This document shows, one piece after another, positions 1 to 7,074 of a stretch of 8,165 bases of DNA. Location: assembly GCA_002167525.1 (NCBI GenBank), contig NHDV01000015.1, positions 1-8,165 on the forward strand, read 5' to 3'. This stretch comes from Flavobacteriaceae bacterium TMED68. GTDB lineage: Bacteria > Bacteroidota > Bacteroidia > Flavobacteriales > Flavobacteriaceae. The notes below the pieces were generated by a model. It worked only from the letters and a program-made list of their open reading frames with translations, did no database searches and was not told the origin of the DNA. The position numbers were made by a program, and so were the translations under genes. Position 1 is the stretch's first letter. Each line of letters opens with the position of its first letter.

Positions 1-355
1 CTGTCCCAACCGCATTTATCTTTCCACCCTTAGCAATAACTAAAACAGTTGCGTCAGCACCATCATCGGTTTCAGCTTTTACAATAGTACCTGCCTCGAT
101 AGTAAGTGTTGCGCCATTACGGACCACTATTTTTCCGTCCATCAACCAAATCCTGTCATTAGTCCATGTTTGGTTTTCCTCAATATAAGTAACGCCACCT
201 GTACCTACAGTTTGTACATCTGGAATTGTTGGTTGTGCCTGAACTTCAACTTCTACTGTTTCAGTAACTGTTACATATTCAATTACAGGTTCTTCCTCAG
301 AACAACCTATTAGTACTATAAAAAGTAAAGAAAGTAATATTTTTAGTGTTTTCAT
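1..355 (-). CDS. Lipoprotein, probably surface-exposed, N-terminal part only
   Basis: The gene starts at ATG 355-353 and is open to the window edge, giving 118 visible residues; the 3' part lies outside. The N-terminus is a clear lipoprotein signal: Lys2 and Lys5, a hydrophobic core, then the lipobox Leu15-Ile16-Gly17-Cys18. Cys18 should be lipidated after signal peptidase II cleavage. The next residues, Ser-Glu-Glu-Glu, resemble the acidic export signal that sends Bacteroidetes lipoproteins to the outer leaflet of the outer membrane. Residues 24-40 are a Thr/Val/Glu-rich linker. From about residue 55 the sequence reads like the start of a repetitive beta-strand fold (WTNDRIWLMDGK, then NGATLTIEAGTIVKA and VLVIAKGGKINAVGT). 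This is common in Bacteroidetes lipoproteins that databases sometimes mislabel as multidrug transporters; a right-handed beta-helix is my inference. Function unknown. It is divergent from dgt. Confidence 0.85.
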   Translation of the reverse strand, partial: MKTLKILLSLLFIVLIGCSEEEPVIEYVTVTETVEVEVQAQPTIPDVQTVGTGGVTYIEENQTWTNDRIWLMDGKIVVRNGATLTIEAGTIVKAETDDGADATVLVIAKGGKINAVGT

Positions 356-376
356 TATATATGATTTAATTTTGAT

Positions 377-384
377 CAAATATA
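377..384 (-). promoter_or_regulatory. Candidate -7 promoter element for the lipoprotein gene
   Basis: Read on the minus strand this is TATATTTG, an exact match to the Bacteroidetes -7 consensus TAnnTTTG. It would place the transcription start roughly 15-18 nt before the lipoprotein ATG. I see no convincing -33 TTG at the expected distance of about 19-21 nt, so the call rests on the -7 motif and its position alone. Confidence 0.4.
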
Positions 385-460
385 TTCTACAGGCTTAGTT
401 GATATTTTATCCGAAAGTTAAATTTGAGCATCATAGAATTAAATAAATATTAAATGAAAT

Positions 461-468
461 TAATTTTG
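461..468 (+). promoter_or_regulatory. Candidate -7 promoter element for dgt
   Basis: TAATTTTG matches TAnnTTTG exactly and lies 45 bp before the dgt ATG, implying a leader of about 40 nt. The leader would include the palindrome at 500-511. No clear -33 TTG is present at the usual distance, and the surrounding DNA is very AT-rich, so a chance match is possible. Confidence 0.35.
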
Positions 469-499
469 ATAATATTTAGATAACATAAAGATGATGTTT

Positions 500-511
500 G
501 GTAAATTTACC
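500..511. repeat. Perfect 12-bp palindrome just upstream of dgt
   Basis: GGTAAATTTACC is its own reverse complement and ends 2 bp before the dgt ATG. It could be a protein-binding operator overlapping the ribosome-binding region, or chance: about two perfect 12-mers are expected in a window of this length. With no loop it is unlikely to act as an RNA hairpin. The palindrome is certain, its role is not. Confidence 0.5.
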
Positions 512-513
512 TT

Positions 514-1833
514 ATGATTTGGGAATCACTTCTTTCATTAAAACGTTTTGGAGATACCAACAAGCGCCTTAGAATTGAGCAGGACAATTTACGTTTGGGA
601 TTTGAAGTAGATTACGACAGAATAGTTTTTTCAAATCCATTTCGAAGTCTTCAGGATAAAACACAAGTAATACCTTTTTCTAAAACAGATTTTGTTCATA
701 CTCGATTGACACATAGCCTTGAAGTTTCAGTTGTTGGAAGAAGTTTAGGTCGAATGGCTGGCCATGCCATCTTGCAGAAACATCCGCATCTCAAACAATC
801 ATTAGGATATCAATCAAATGATTTTGGTGCTATAACTGCTGCAGCTTCTTTAGCTCACGACATAGGAAATCCCCCATTTGGGCATAGTGGTGAAAAAGCT
901 ATTGGCCACTTTTTTAGTTCAGGACAGGGTGTAAAGTACAAGAATAAGTTAACCGGTAAGGAATATCAAGATTTGTGTGATTTTGAGGGTAATGCTAATG
1001 GGTTTAAAATTTTAACTGAATCTCATCCAGGAACACAAGGTGGACTTAGACTTAGTTATGCCACTTTAGGAGCATTTGTTAAGTATCCAAAAGCTAGTTT
1101 ACCCGTAAAACCAACACCCCATGTAGCGGATAAAAAATATGGCTACTTTCAATCCCAAAAAATATTTTTCAAAGAAGTAGCAGATGAATTATCATTAATT
1201 GATGGAGAAAAAATTTTTCGTCATCCATTGACCTATTTGGTTGAAGCTGCAGATGATATTTGCTATACGATTATTGACTTTGAAGATGGAATCAACTTAG
1301 GATGGATATCAGAAGAATTTGCATTAGAATATTTAATCAATCTAGTAAAAGACCAAATTGATTCTAAAAAATATGCACAACTTGCTTATAAACCGCAAAG
1401 ATTAAGTTATTTAAGAGCACTTGCCATAAATAGCTTGATCAAAGATGCTGTCGATACATTTATTGACAATGAACAAAATATACTATTAGGAACTTTTAGT
1501 CAAAGCCTTTTGGAACAAAGTAGATTCAAACCCCAGATTGAGGATATTATTAAAATAAGTGTTGAGAATGTTTATCAATCAAAAGAAGTAATTCAAAAAG
1601 AGGTCATGGGGCATAGGGCTATAACCACATTACTAGAATACTATTGTGAGGCAGCAGTAAGAAGCTTCAACAATAAGGCTAATGTTCATGATAAATTGAT
1701 CCTTTCTTTAGTCCCAGAGGGAATTTCAATGGCTGGGAAAACGCTCTATGAAACTTTGTTGAATTCAAGCTGTTTTGTTGCAAGCTTATCTGATGGTAAG
1801 GCATTGAGAATGGCAAAAGATATTGGAGGCTAA
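514..1833 (+). CDS. dgt: Deoxyguanosinetriphosphate triphosphohydrolase (dGTPase), HD superfamily
   Basis: The predicted reaction is hydrolysis of dGTP, and possibly other dNTPs, to deoxynucleoside plus tripolyphosphate in the cytoplasm, which controls dNTP pools. The 439 residues carry the HD phosphohydrolase metal site: His67 in HTRLTHSLEV, the His115-Asp116 pair in SLAHDIGNPPFGHSGE, and the distal Asp in EAADDICYTIIDFEDGI (Asp247/Asp248). His124 and the DFEGNANGFKIL segment at 156-167 are also typical of dGTPases. The N-terminal MIWESLLSLKRFGDTNKRLR matches the usual flavobacterial start, which supports the ATG at 514. At 439 residues it is shorter than E. coli Dgt (about 505) but normal for the type common in Bacteroidetes. 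The frame is intact. The metallophosphoesterase gene follows 50 bp downstream on the same strand. The family is certain; the preferred dNTP substrate cannot be read from sequence. Confidence 0.94.
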   Translation: MIWESLLSLKRFGDTNKRLRIEQDNLRLGFEVDYDRIVFSNPFRSLQDKTQVIPFSKTDFVHTRLTHSLEVSVVGRSLGRMAGHAILQKHPHLKQSLGYQSNDFGAITAAASLAHDIGNPPFGHSGEKAIGHFFSSGQGVKYKNKLTGKEYQDLCDFEGNANGFKILTESHPGTQGGLRLSYATLGAFVKYPKASLPVKPTPHVADKKYGYFQSQKIFFKEVADELSLIDGEKIFRHPLTYLVEAADDICYTIIDFEDGINLGWISEEFALEYLINLVKDQIDSKKYAQLAYKPQRLSYLRALAINSLIKDAVDTFIDNEQNILLGTFSQSLLEQSRFKPQIEDIIKISVENVYQSKEVIQKEVMGHRAITTLLEYYCEAAVRSFNNKANVHDKLILSLVPEGISMAGKTLYETLLNSSCFVASLSDGKALRMAKDIGG

Positions 1834-1856
1834 TTAGATTCGTTAATTATCTTTTT
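1831..1856 (+). terminator. Weak possible terminator after dgt
   Basis: TAATTA at 1831-1836 can pair with TAATTA at 1844-1849 around a 7-nt loop, followed by a run of five T at 1852-1856. The arrangement resembles an intrinsic terminator and overlaps the dgt stop codon. The stem is entirely A-T, so it would be unstable and may not terminate transcription. Confidence 0.22.
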
Positions 1857-1870
1857 ACTGTTTACCTTTG
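1839..1870 (+). promoter_or_regulatory. Candidate promoter for the metallophosphoesterase gene
   Basis: TTCG at 1839-1842 (one mismatch to TTTG) is followed after 20 nt by TACCTTTG at 1863-1870, an exact TAnnTTTG match. The implied start site is only about 8-10 nt before the ATG at 1884, an unusually short leader. It could let this gene be expressed independently of dgt. Confidence 0.33.
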
Positions 1871-1883
1871 ACGAAAATTGTAT

Positions 1884-3110
1884 ATGCGCTGGCTAATAAC
1901 CCTGCTACTTTTAGTTTTTTTTCAGTGGTATAGCTACCAAGCTCTAAAAACTGCCATATCAAATCGTTGGATACTTCATGGTTATGTATTTTTTACTGTA
2001 ATTATTGTAGGGAACCTTTTATTCTATACTTTGATTTTAGAAAGAAATACAACTAACGAACCCCGCCTTATGTATGCAATTGGTTTTTTTCTTTCTCTTT
2101 TAATTTTTCAACTGCTTGTAAGTGTGATACTTCTAGCTGAGGATGTTTTTAGGATTCCCCAAGCTTTATATAGTTTTTTAAAAAGGGTACCAGAGCAAAC
2201 ACAATTTATTCCTTCTCGCAGAAAAATTATTTCTCAAATAGCACTTGGTCTAGCTTCAATCCCATTCGTATCGCTTTTATACGGCATGTACCGTGGAAAA
2301 TATAATTATAAAGTTTTGTCTTATAAATTAGAATTTGAGGACCTCCCTGATGCATTTGATGGATTCAAGATTACACAAATTTCAGATATACATAGTGGGA
2401 GTTTTGATAACCAAACTAAAGTAAAGTATGGTGTTGATTTAGTAAATCAACAAAAATCAGACTTAGTGCTATTCACAGGTGATCTTGTCAATAATCGTGC
2501 AGATGAAATTAAGCCATGGATTAAAATATTTAATAAAATTAAAGCAGAATTTGGTGTTTTTTCAATTTTGGGTAACCATGACTATGGCGATTATATGCGC
2601 TGGGAAAGTCCAGCTGCTAAGAGAAAAAATATGGAAGATTTATATGATGCTCACAATGAAATGGGGTGGGATTTACTACTTAATGAATCTCGTTTTATAG
2701 AAAAAGATGGAGAGCGATTAGCTATAATTGGTGTTGAAAATTGGGGATCTGGATTTAAAAAAGCGGGAGATCTTAACAAAGCTCTTAATAAGGTTTCCGA
2801 AAAAGATTTTAAAATTCTGATGACCCACGACCCTTCGCATTGGGAAGCACAAGTTATTCCACATCCATTTAAAATTCATCTTACTTTAAGTGGGCATACT
2901 CACGGCATGCAATTTGGAATTGAAATACCTGGTGTTATCAAATGGAGTCCAGCAAAATGGCGCTATAAACAATGGGCAGGAGTATACGGTGAAAACAAAC
3001 AGTATTTAAATGTCAACAGGGGGTTTGGTTACTTAGCCTACCCTGGGAGAGTTGGAATGTGGCCAGAAGTTTCAGTCATAACTTTATCAAAGGCAAAATC
3101 AAGCATTTAA
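1884..3110 (+). CDS. Membrane-anchored metallophosphoesterase (YkuE/YaeI-like)
   Basis: This 408-residue protein has an N-terminal membrane region (segments near 2-18, 33-52, 63-86 and 117-135) and a C-terminal calcineurin-like phosphoesterase domain from about 150. The dinuclear metal-site motifs are all present in order: Asp168-Ile-His170, Gly-Asp200, Gly-Asn231-His232-Asp, His315 in MTHDPSHW, and GHTHG with His338 and His340. I chose ATG 1884; the frame also has TTG at 1878, but ATG is the more usual start and leaves a hydrophobic first segment. The positively charged loop 88-116 should be cytoplasmic, which would put the catalytic domain in the periplasm. Ser111-Arg112-Arg113 just before segment four resembles a twin-arginine signal; Bacillus subtilis YkuE is a Tat substrate. 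The substrate is unknown: phosphodiester or lipid-phosphate hydrolysis is possible. It lies between dgt and the thioredoxin-like gene on the same strand. Confidence 0.9.
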   Translation: MRWLITLLLLVFFQWYSYQALKTAISNRWILHGYVFFTVIIVGNLLFYTLILERNTTNEPRLMYAIGFFLSLLIFQLLVSVILLAEDVFRIPQALYSFLKRVPEQTQFIPSRRKIISQIALGLASIPFVSLLYGMYRGKYNYKVLSYKLEFEDLPDAFDGFKITQISDIHSGSFDNQTKVKYGVDLVNQQKSDLVLFTGDLVNNRADEIKPWIKIFNKIKAEFGVFSILGNHDYGDYMRWESPAAKRKNMEDLYDAHNEMGWDLLLNESRFIEKDGERLAIIGVENWGSGFKKAGDLNKALNKVSEKDFKILMTHDPSHWEAQVIPHPFKIHLTLSGHTHGMQFGIEIPGVIKWSPAKWRYKQWAGVYGENKQYLNVNRGFGYLAYPGRVGMWPEVSVITLSKAKSSI

Positions 3111-3120
3111 TTGATTTTTT

Positions 3121-3128
3121 TACATTTG
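3121..3128 (+). promoter_or_regulatory. Candidate -7 element for the thioredoxin-like gene
   Basis: TACATTTG matches TAnnTTTG exactly and lies 18 bp before the ATG at 3147, within the 36-bp spacer. No -33 TTG occurs at the usual distance. It may give the small gene its own transcript in addition to read-through from upstream. Confidence 0.3.
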
Positions 3129-3146
3129 TTTTAAATTTTTAAGTGA

Positions 3147-3446
3147 ATGTCAAAATTCGGTGAGCTTTTAGATGAAAAAATTCCAATTCTTCTTGCTTTT
3201 TTTAGAAGCCAAGAAGAGGCGTCGCAGGACATGAATCCCATTTTAAAAGATGTGGCTGCTGCTATGGGTGATAAAGGCAAGGTAATTAAAATTGATGTTG
3301 ATAAAAATCAACAATTATCAGAGGCACTAAGAGTTAAAGTGCTACCGACACTTATGATATATAAGTTTAGTGAAATGGTCTGGCGTCAAAGTGGTGAACA
3401 AGATGCTAATACATTAATAAGTCTTTTGAAAGATCATATAGATTAA
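3147..3446 (+). CDS. Thioredoxin-fold protein lacking the CXXC active site
   Basis: The 99-residue protein has thioredoxin length and order: an N-terminal helix, the strand PILLAFF (13-19), a helix at 26-40, the strand KVIKIDVDKN (45-54), and the cis-proline loop VKVLPTLMIY with Pro67. An ungapped alignment of residues 14-33 with the E. coli TrxA segment ending in PIL puts Glu23 and Ser26 where the redox cysteines should be, and Ala17 in place of the buried Asp26. The protein contains no cysteine, so it cannot be a thiol-disulfide reductase. I recall similar cysteine-poor proteins in flavobacteria, so this looks like a maintained variant rather than decay, perhaps with a binding or chaperone role (inference). 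It has no signal peptide, so it should be cytoplasmic. Its TAA is 3 bp from the stop of the convergent GT117 gene. Confidence 0.85.
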   Translation: MSKFGELLDEKIPILLAFFRSQEEASQDMNPILKDVAAAMGDKGKVIKIDVDKNQQLSEALRVKVLPTLMIYKFSEMVWRQSGEQDANTLISLLKDHID

Positions 3447-3449
3447 AAA

Positions 3450-6400
3450 TCATTCTTTTTTATTTTTTTCATTCAATCTAACTACGTTTTGATTGTATTG
3501 AGTTTCTAATTTTTTAAAAAATTCAGAATTATCATACTTATTTACAATTTGAAGAAAATAATTATAGGCAACCCACTCTTTTTCAATTCTATCTTTTAGT
3601 TGCGCTCGATTTGAAATAGGGAATTGGGCATACAATTCCATTCTTTCACTATACTCATTAGCAATTTGGATGCTTAAATTTTGTGCTAATTGTATTTCAT
3701 CAATAATAAAAAAACCCTCTGCAACATCTACAAGATTCGTATAAAACTCGTAATCTCCATAAAGATATTTAAATGGACGAATAGCAGTTGTAAAATTATT
3801 TAAAGAGGGCTTTAAGTCTGATTTGTCAGCGTGTTTTAATTCGGCTTCAATAAGAGATCTGTAACGTTCAATTTCAGTTACAATTTCCTCACCTAACTCA
3901 TATTGTCTTTCTGCGGATAGAGAATTAAAATATTCAAGCCGGTCAAAATATTTATAACCAATTTTTTTCGATAAACCTTGTGCAACTTTGACATCATTTA
4001 TCCTGTAATAACCGTCAACAAAAGGAACGAGTAAACTATAATAACCAAAATAGTCTAAAGGCATTTTTTCAATAGCAAGATCCATTACTTTTTTTGCCTT
4101 TTCAGTTTTATTCTCATTTATCAATTGTTCTGCTAAACGAGCCATATTACTTCTAAATGAAATACTATTTTTCCTTGTTTCAGGATCATGATAGATATCT
4201 GTCCGCTCTGAATTACCCCAATTCCAATTAAGTACAATGTCATACATTAAATCACTATCTATTCTTCCCATTAGGTAGGGATTTTCTTTACCTAGGTTAG
4301 TTTCAATCGGAACCAATTTATAAACTAGTCCTTCTAGTTGGAGATATTTTTTCATCCAAATGTATTCAGAATCTGAATAACTTCCTCCTGTAAAATAAAT
4401 AGGTCTTTCCCAGTCATTATTAGCTAGAATATCTAGCATCATCATTTGGTTTTTCAAAAGAGCGGATTCTGGAAGATCTATATCTATATGTGACAAAATT
4501 TTGTCAGCATCCTCAGGTTTGACAATACCACTTTTCAAAACATTTTCCTTATTCACCGGAACACGAATTTTTCTTGTGGGATAAAAAACACCTTCTTGCT
4601 GACTTTTAGGTAGCTGGTTGGGATCACGACCTGTCTTTGTTAAAAAATCTTTAATCTTAGTACGTGGGTGGTCACTTGAAATCCAATTCATAAAGTCTTT
4701 AATATCCCATCTCACTGAATCCAAAACTGGCTGATATCTTATCACGTCTCTTACTCCGTATGCATACAAGTCATGTGTCATTTGTGAAGGTATAGGTTCA
4801 CTTTCATAAGTTTTTCTCTTCATCTGATCTATATACCAATCCGTACCCAATAAACTTGAATTTATAGTACGTACATCGGTTCTGTACCCTTCGATGTCTT
4901 GAGCATACCATAACGCAAAAGTATCGTTATCACCAATTGTAAAAATTATTGCTCCTTTATCTTTTTGAATTGATTGTAAGTACGAGCGTGATAGCGACTG
5001 CGCAGTGTAACGGTTAGAACGGTCGTGGTCGTCCCAGTTTTGAAAAGCCATTAGAAAAGGAACAACTAACAAAAATATCATAACCACAAGTGGTGAAGCG
5101 ACACGATTTGAAATATATTCACTTATTTTTTTGATTACCCCCATGCATCCCAAACCAATCCAGATGCTGAAAACATAAAAGGAACCTACAAGGGCATAAT
5201 CTCGCTCTCTCGGTTCAAAGGGTCGCTCATTAAGGTATACTTTCAATGCAACACCAGTAAACAGGAAAAAAAGCATTAGAACCCAAAATCTTTTTGGATC
5301 TTGGTTATATAAAAAATATAATCCAACAAGTCCTAGAAGAAAGGGAAGAAAGAAATATGTATTACGTGCCTTGTTATCTAAAGCATCATCATTTAAATTT
5401 TCTTGATTTCCAAGGCGGATTTTATCAATAAATGGAATTCCACTTATCCAGTTACCGTCAAGAATATTATATTCCCCTTGGTTGTCGTTCTGTCTACCAG
5501 TGAAATTCCACATAAAATATCTCCAATACATATAACCTAGTTGATATTCTATGAAAAATCTCAGGTTAGAAAAAAAAGAGGGTTTTTCAATATCTAAATA
5601 TGGACTGAAAGTTTTTAAAAATTCATGAAATTGATCTCCATCAATTGATCCATCTGAAATATCTTCACGGAATTGATCAATTCTATTTTTCAATTGTGCA
5701 TTAGAGCGATATTCTGGCTTAATACTAAATTCTAAGGGTTCTGTAAAATTCATGTAATTACCGGCATGCTCACTACTCCAAAGGCGTGGTAGTATACCGT
5801 TATGAGCACTATTAGAATTAAATCTAGCATCTTTCCAAAAATTAACAATCTTATACTTCCCTGTTTTATAATCTCTTTCATATTTGGGCTTATCGTCTAT
5901 ATAAGGTCTATCAGGATCTTGCCCAGCATATACATCAGAGAACATTGGTCCATAAAAAAGTTTAGTTTCTGGATATTGTTCTAAGTTATAATAAGCTAAA
6001 AGTAGACGCGCATCTGATGGAGAATTTTCATTAATTACTGTATTTGCATTGGCACGTATAGGAATCATAATCCATGATGAGAAGCCCAAAAAAACAAATA
6101 GTATTGCTAAAATTCCAGTATTTAAGTTTACAAGATTACGTTTCTGAGAAAATTTCAAACCAAAATAGAAAATTCCAATAATAATCAAAGCAGCTATAAT
6201 TGTTCCACTATTAAATGGAAGCCCCATTGTATTTACAAAAAACACTTCAGCTTTTCCAAAAAATGCTAAAGTTGAAGGGAGTAACAATTTGAAGATGATA
6301 AGTAAAATTGCTGTTGAAATCAGGTTAGCATAAATAAAACCTTTGAGTGATATCTGTTTGTAATTTTTAAAGTAATAAATCATTCCTAATGCAGGAATAG

Positions 6401-6998
6401 TTAAAAGACCCATAAAGTGAACACCAAATGAAAGTCCTATAACAAAAGCAATAATTAATAGCCATCGGTCACCCCTTGAAGTATTCATTTCTTCTTCCCA
6501 TTTTAAACCCAACCAAAATAATATTGAAAGAATCAGCGTAGCCATTGCATATACTTCGGTCTCAACTGCGTTAAACCAAAAACTGTCAGAAAAGCAAAAC
6601 GATAACGATCCTACTGCAGCACTACCAAAAAAACCTATGTGATCTGGAATTGAATCTAAAGTTTTAAAAAAGGGAAGTTTTTTTAATAAAAGTGTTAGTG
6701 TCCAAAAAAGAAATAGAATAGTAAATGCTGATGAAAAAACAGACATATAATTTACCATTAAAGCGATTTTTTCTGGTCCTGAAGCAAATAAAGCGAAAAA
6801 GGCACCCATCATTTGAAAAAAAGGCGCCCCAGGGGGGTGTCCGACTTGAAGTTTAGCAGAAGTTGAGATATACTCTCCTGCATCCCAAAAACTTGCAGTT
6901 GGTTCAACTGTACTTCCAAATGTAAATAGGGCTATGGCGAAAACTGACCATCCAAAAACCAGGTTCCAAATACGATATGATGCATTTGTGTTTTGCAT
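3450..6998 (-). CDS. DUF2723/GT117 family membrane glycosyltransferase, predicted protein O-mannosyltransferase
   Basis: This 1182-residue protein belongs to the DUF2723 family, whose human member TMEM260 is a protein O-mannosyltransferase. By analogy it should move mannose from a lipid-linked donor onto exported proteins on the periplasmic face, fitting the O-glycosylation known in Bacteroidetes; this activity is inferred. About ten hydrophobic segments lie between 12 and 313. The first extracytoplasmic loop has the family signature FWDAGEY (37-43, Asp39 and Glu42 as candidate acidic catalytic residues), then GHPPGAPF (53-60); VETEVYAM (145-152) follows. A soluble stretch (about 314-545) precedes four more segments (548-652), with ERPFEPRERDYA at 591-602. 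The periplasmic C-terminal part has GDNDTFALWYAQD (689-701) and NDWERPIYFTGG (861-872), then TPR-like helices with an internal repeat. The start ATG 6998-6996 gives an ordinary N-terminus. The frame is intact. No clear promoter is visible in the 117-bp spacer to the tRNA. Confidence 0.9.
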   Translation of the reverse strand: MQNTNASYRIWNLVFGWSVFAIALFTFGSTVEPTASFWDAGEYISTSAKLQVGHPPGAPFFQMMGAFFALFASGPEKIALMVNYMSVFSSAFTILFLFWTLTLLLKKLPFFKTLDSIPDHIGFFGSAAVGSLSFCFSDSFWFNAVETEVYAMATLILSILFWLGLKWEEEMNTSRGDRWLLIIAFVIGLSFGVHFMGLLTIPALGMIYYFKNYKQISLKGFIYANLISTAILLIIFKLLLPSTLAFFGKAEVFFVNTMGLPFNSGTIIAALIIIGIFYFGLKFSQKRNLVNLNTGILAILFVFLGFSSWIMIPIRANANTVINENSPSDARLLLAYYNLEQYPETKLFYGPMFSDVYAGQDPDRPYIDDKPKYERDYKTGKYKIVNFWKDARFNSNSAHNGILPRLWSSEHAGNYMNFTEPLEFSIKPEYRSNAQLKNRIDQFREDISDGSIDGDQFHEFLKTFSPYLDIEKPSFFSNLRFFIEYQLGYMYWRYFMWNFTGRQNDNQGEYNILDGNWISGIPFIDKIRLGNQENLNDDALDNKARNTYFFLPFLLGLVGLYFLYNQDPKRFWVLMLFFLFTGVALKVYLNERPFEPRERDYALVGSFYVFSIWIGLGCMGVIKKISEYISNRVASPLVVMIFLLVVPFLMAFQNWDDHDRSNRYTAQSLSRSYLQSIQKDKGAIIFTIGDNDTFALWYAQDIEGYRTDVRTINSSLLGTDWYIDQMKRKTYESEPIPSQMTHDLYAYGVRDVIRYQPVLDSVRWDIKDFMNWISSDHPRTKIKDFLTKTGRDPNQLPKSQQEGVFYPTRKIRVPVNKENVLKSGIVKPEDADKILSHIDIDLPESALLKNQMMMLDILANNDWERPIYFTGGSYSDSEYIWMKKYLQLEGLVYKLVPIETNLGKENPYLMGRIDSDLMYDIVLNWNWGNSERTDIYHDPETRKNSISFRSNMARLAEQLINENKTEKAKKVMDLAIEKMPLDYFGYYSLLVPFVDGYYRINDVKVAQGLSKKIGYKYFDRLEYFNSLSAERQYELGEEIVTEIERYRSLIEAELKHADKSDLKPSLNNFTTAIRPFKYLYGDYEFYTNLVDVAEGFFIIDEIQLAQNLSIQIANEYSERMELYAQFPISNRAQLKDRIEKEWVAYNYFLQIVNKYDNSEFFKKLETQYNQNVVRLNEKNKKE
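3636..4013 (-). repeat. Duplicated helical module in the C-terminus of the GT117 protein
   Basis: Residues 996-1022 and 1095-1121 align without gaps at an offset of exactly 99 residues. Ten of 27 positions are identical (Gly, Ile, Ala, Gln, Leu, Ser, Ile, Tyr, Arg, Glu in order) and most of the rest are conservative, such as YY/FF, ND/DE and VKV/IQL. In DNA these are 3933-4013 and 3636-3716. The likeness extends weakly to the helices after each copy. This suggests an ancient duplication of a roughly 100-residue helical unit, possibly TPR-like. Confidence 0.6.
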
Positions 6999-7074
6999 TA
7001 ATTTTTTTTACGAATTTAATGATTAATAGAGGAAGAGAAAATGAATTTTGAATTGTATGGTTTTTTTAATAAAA

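Noticed and set aside
1878..1883. TTG at 1878 as start of the metallophosphoesterase
   Set aside because: ATG 1884 is two codons downstream, is the commoner start codon, and gives a normal hydrophobic N-terminus.
2479..2700. A 73-codon open frame inside the metallophosphoesterase gene
   Set aside because: It lies in another frame under a complete gene with all catalytic motifs and has no recognisable features of its own.
5802..5984. A 60-codon plus-strand frame opposite the GT117 gene
   Set aside because: It is antisense to a well-supported coding region and resembles no protein family known to me.
514..6998. dgt, phosphoesterase, thioredoxin-like and GT117 genes as a new defence or signalling system
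   Set aside because: dGTPases can act in phage defence, but this one looks like the housekeeping flavobacterial type. The GT117 gene is on the opposite strand, the families have no known shared pathway, and no sensor, effector or mobile-element context is visible.
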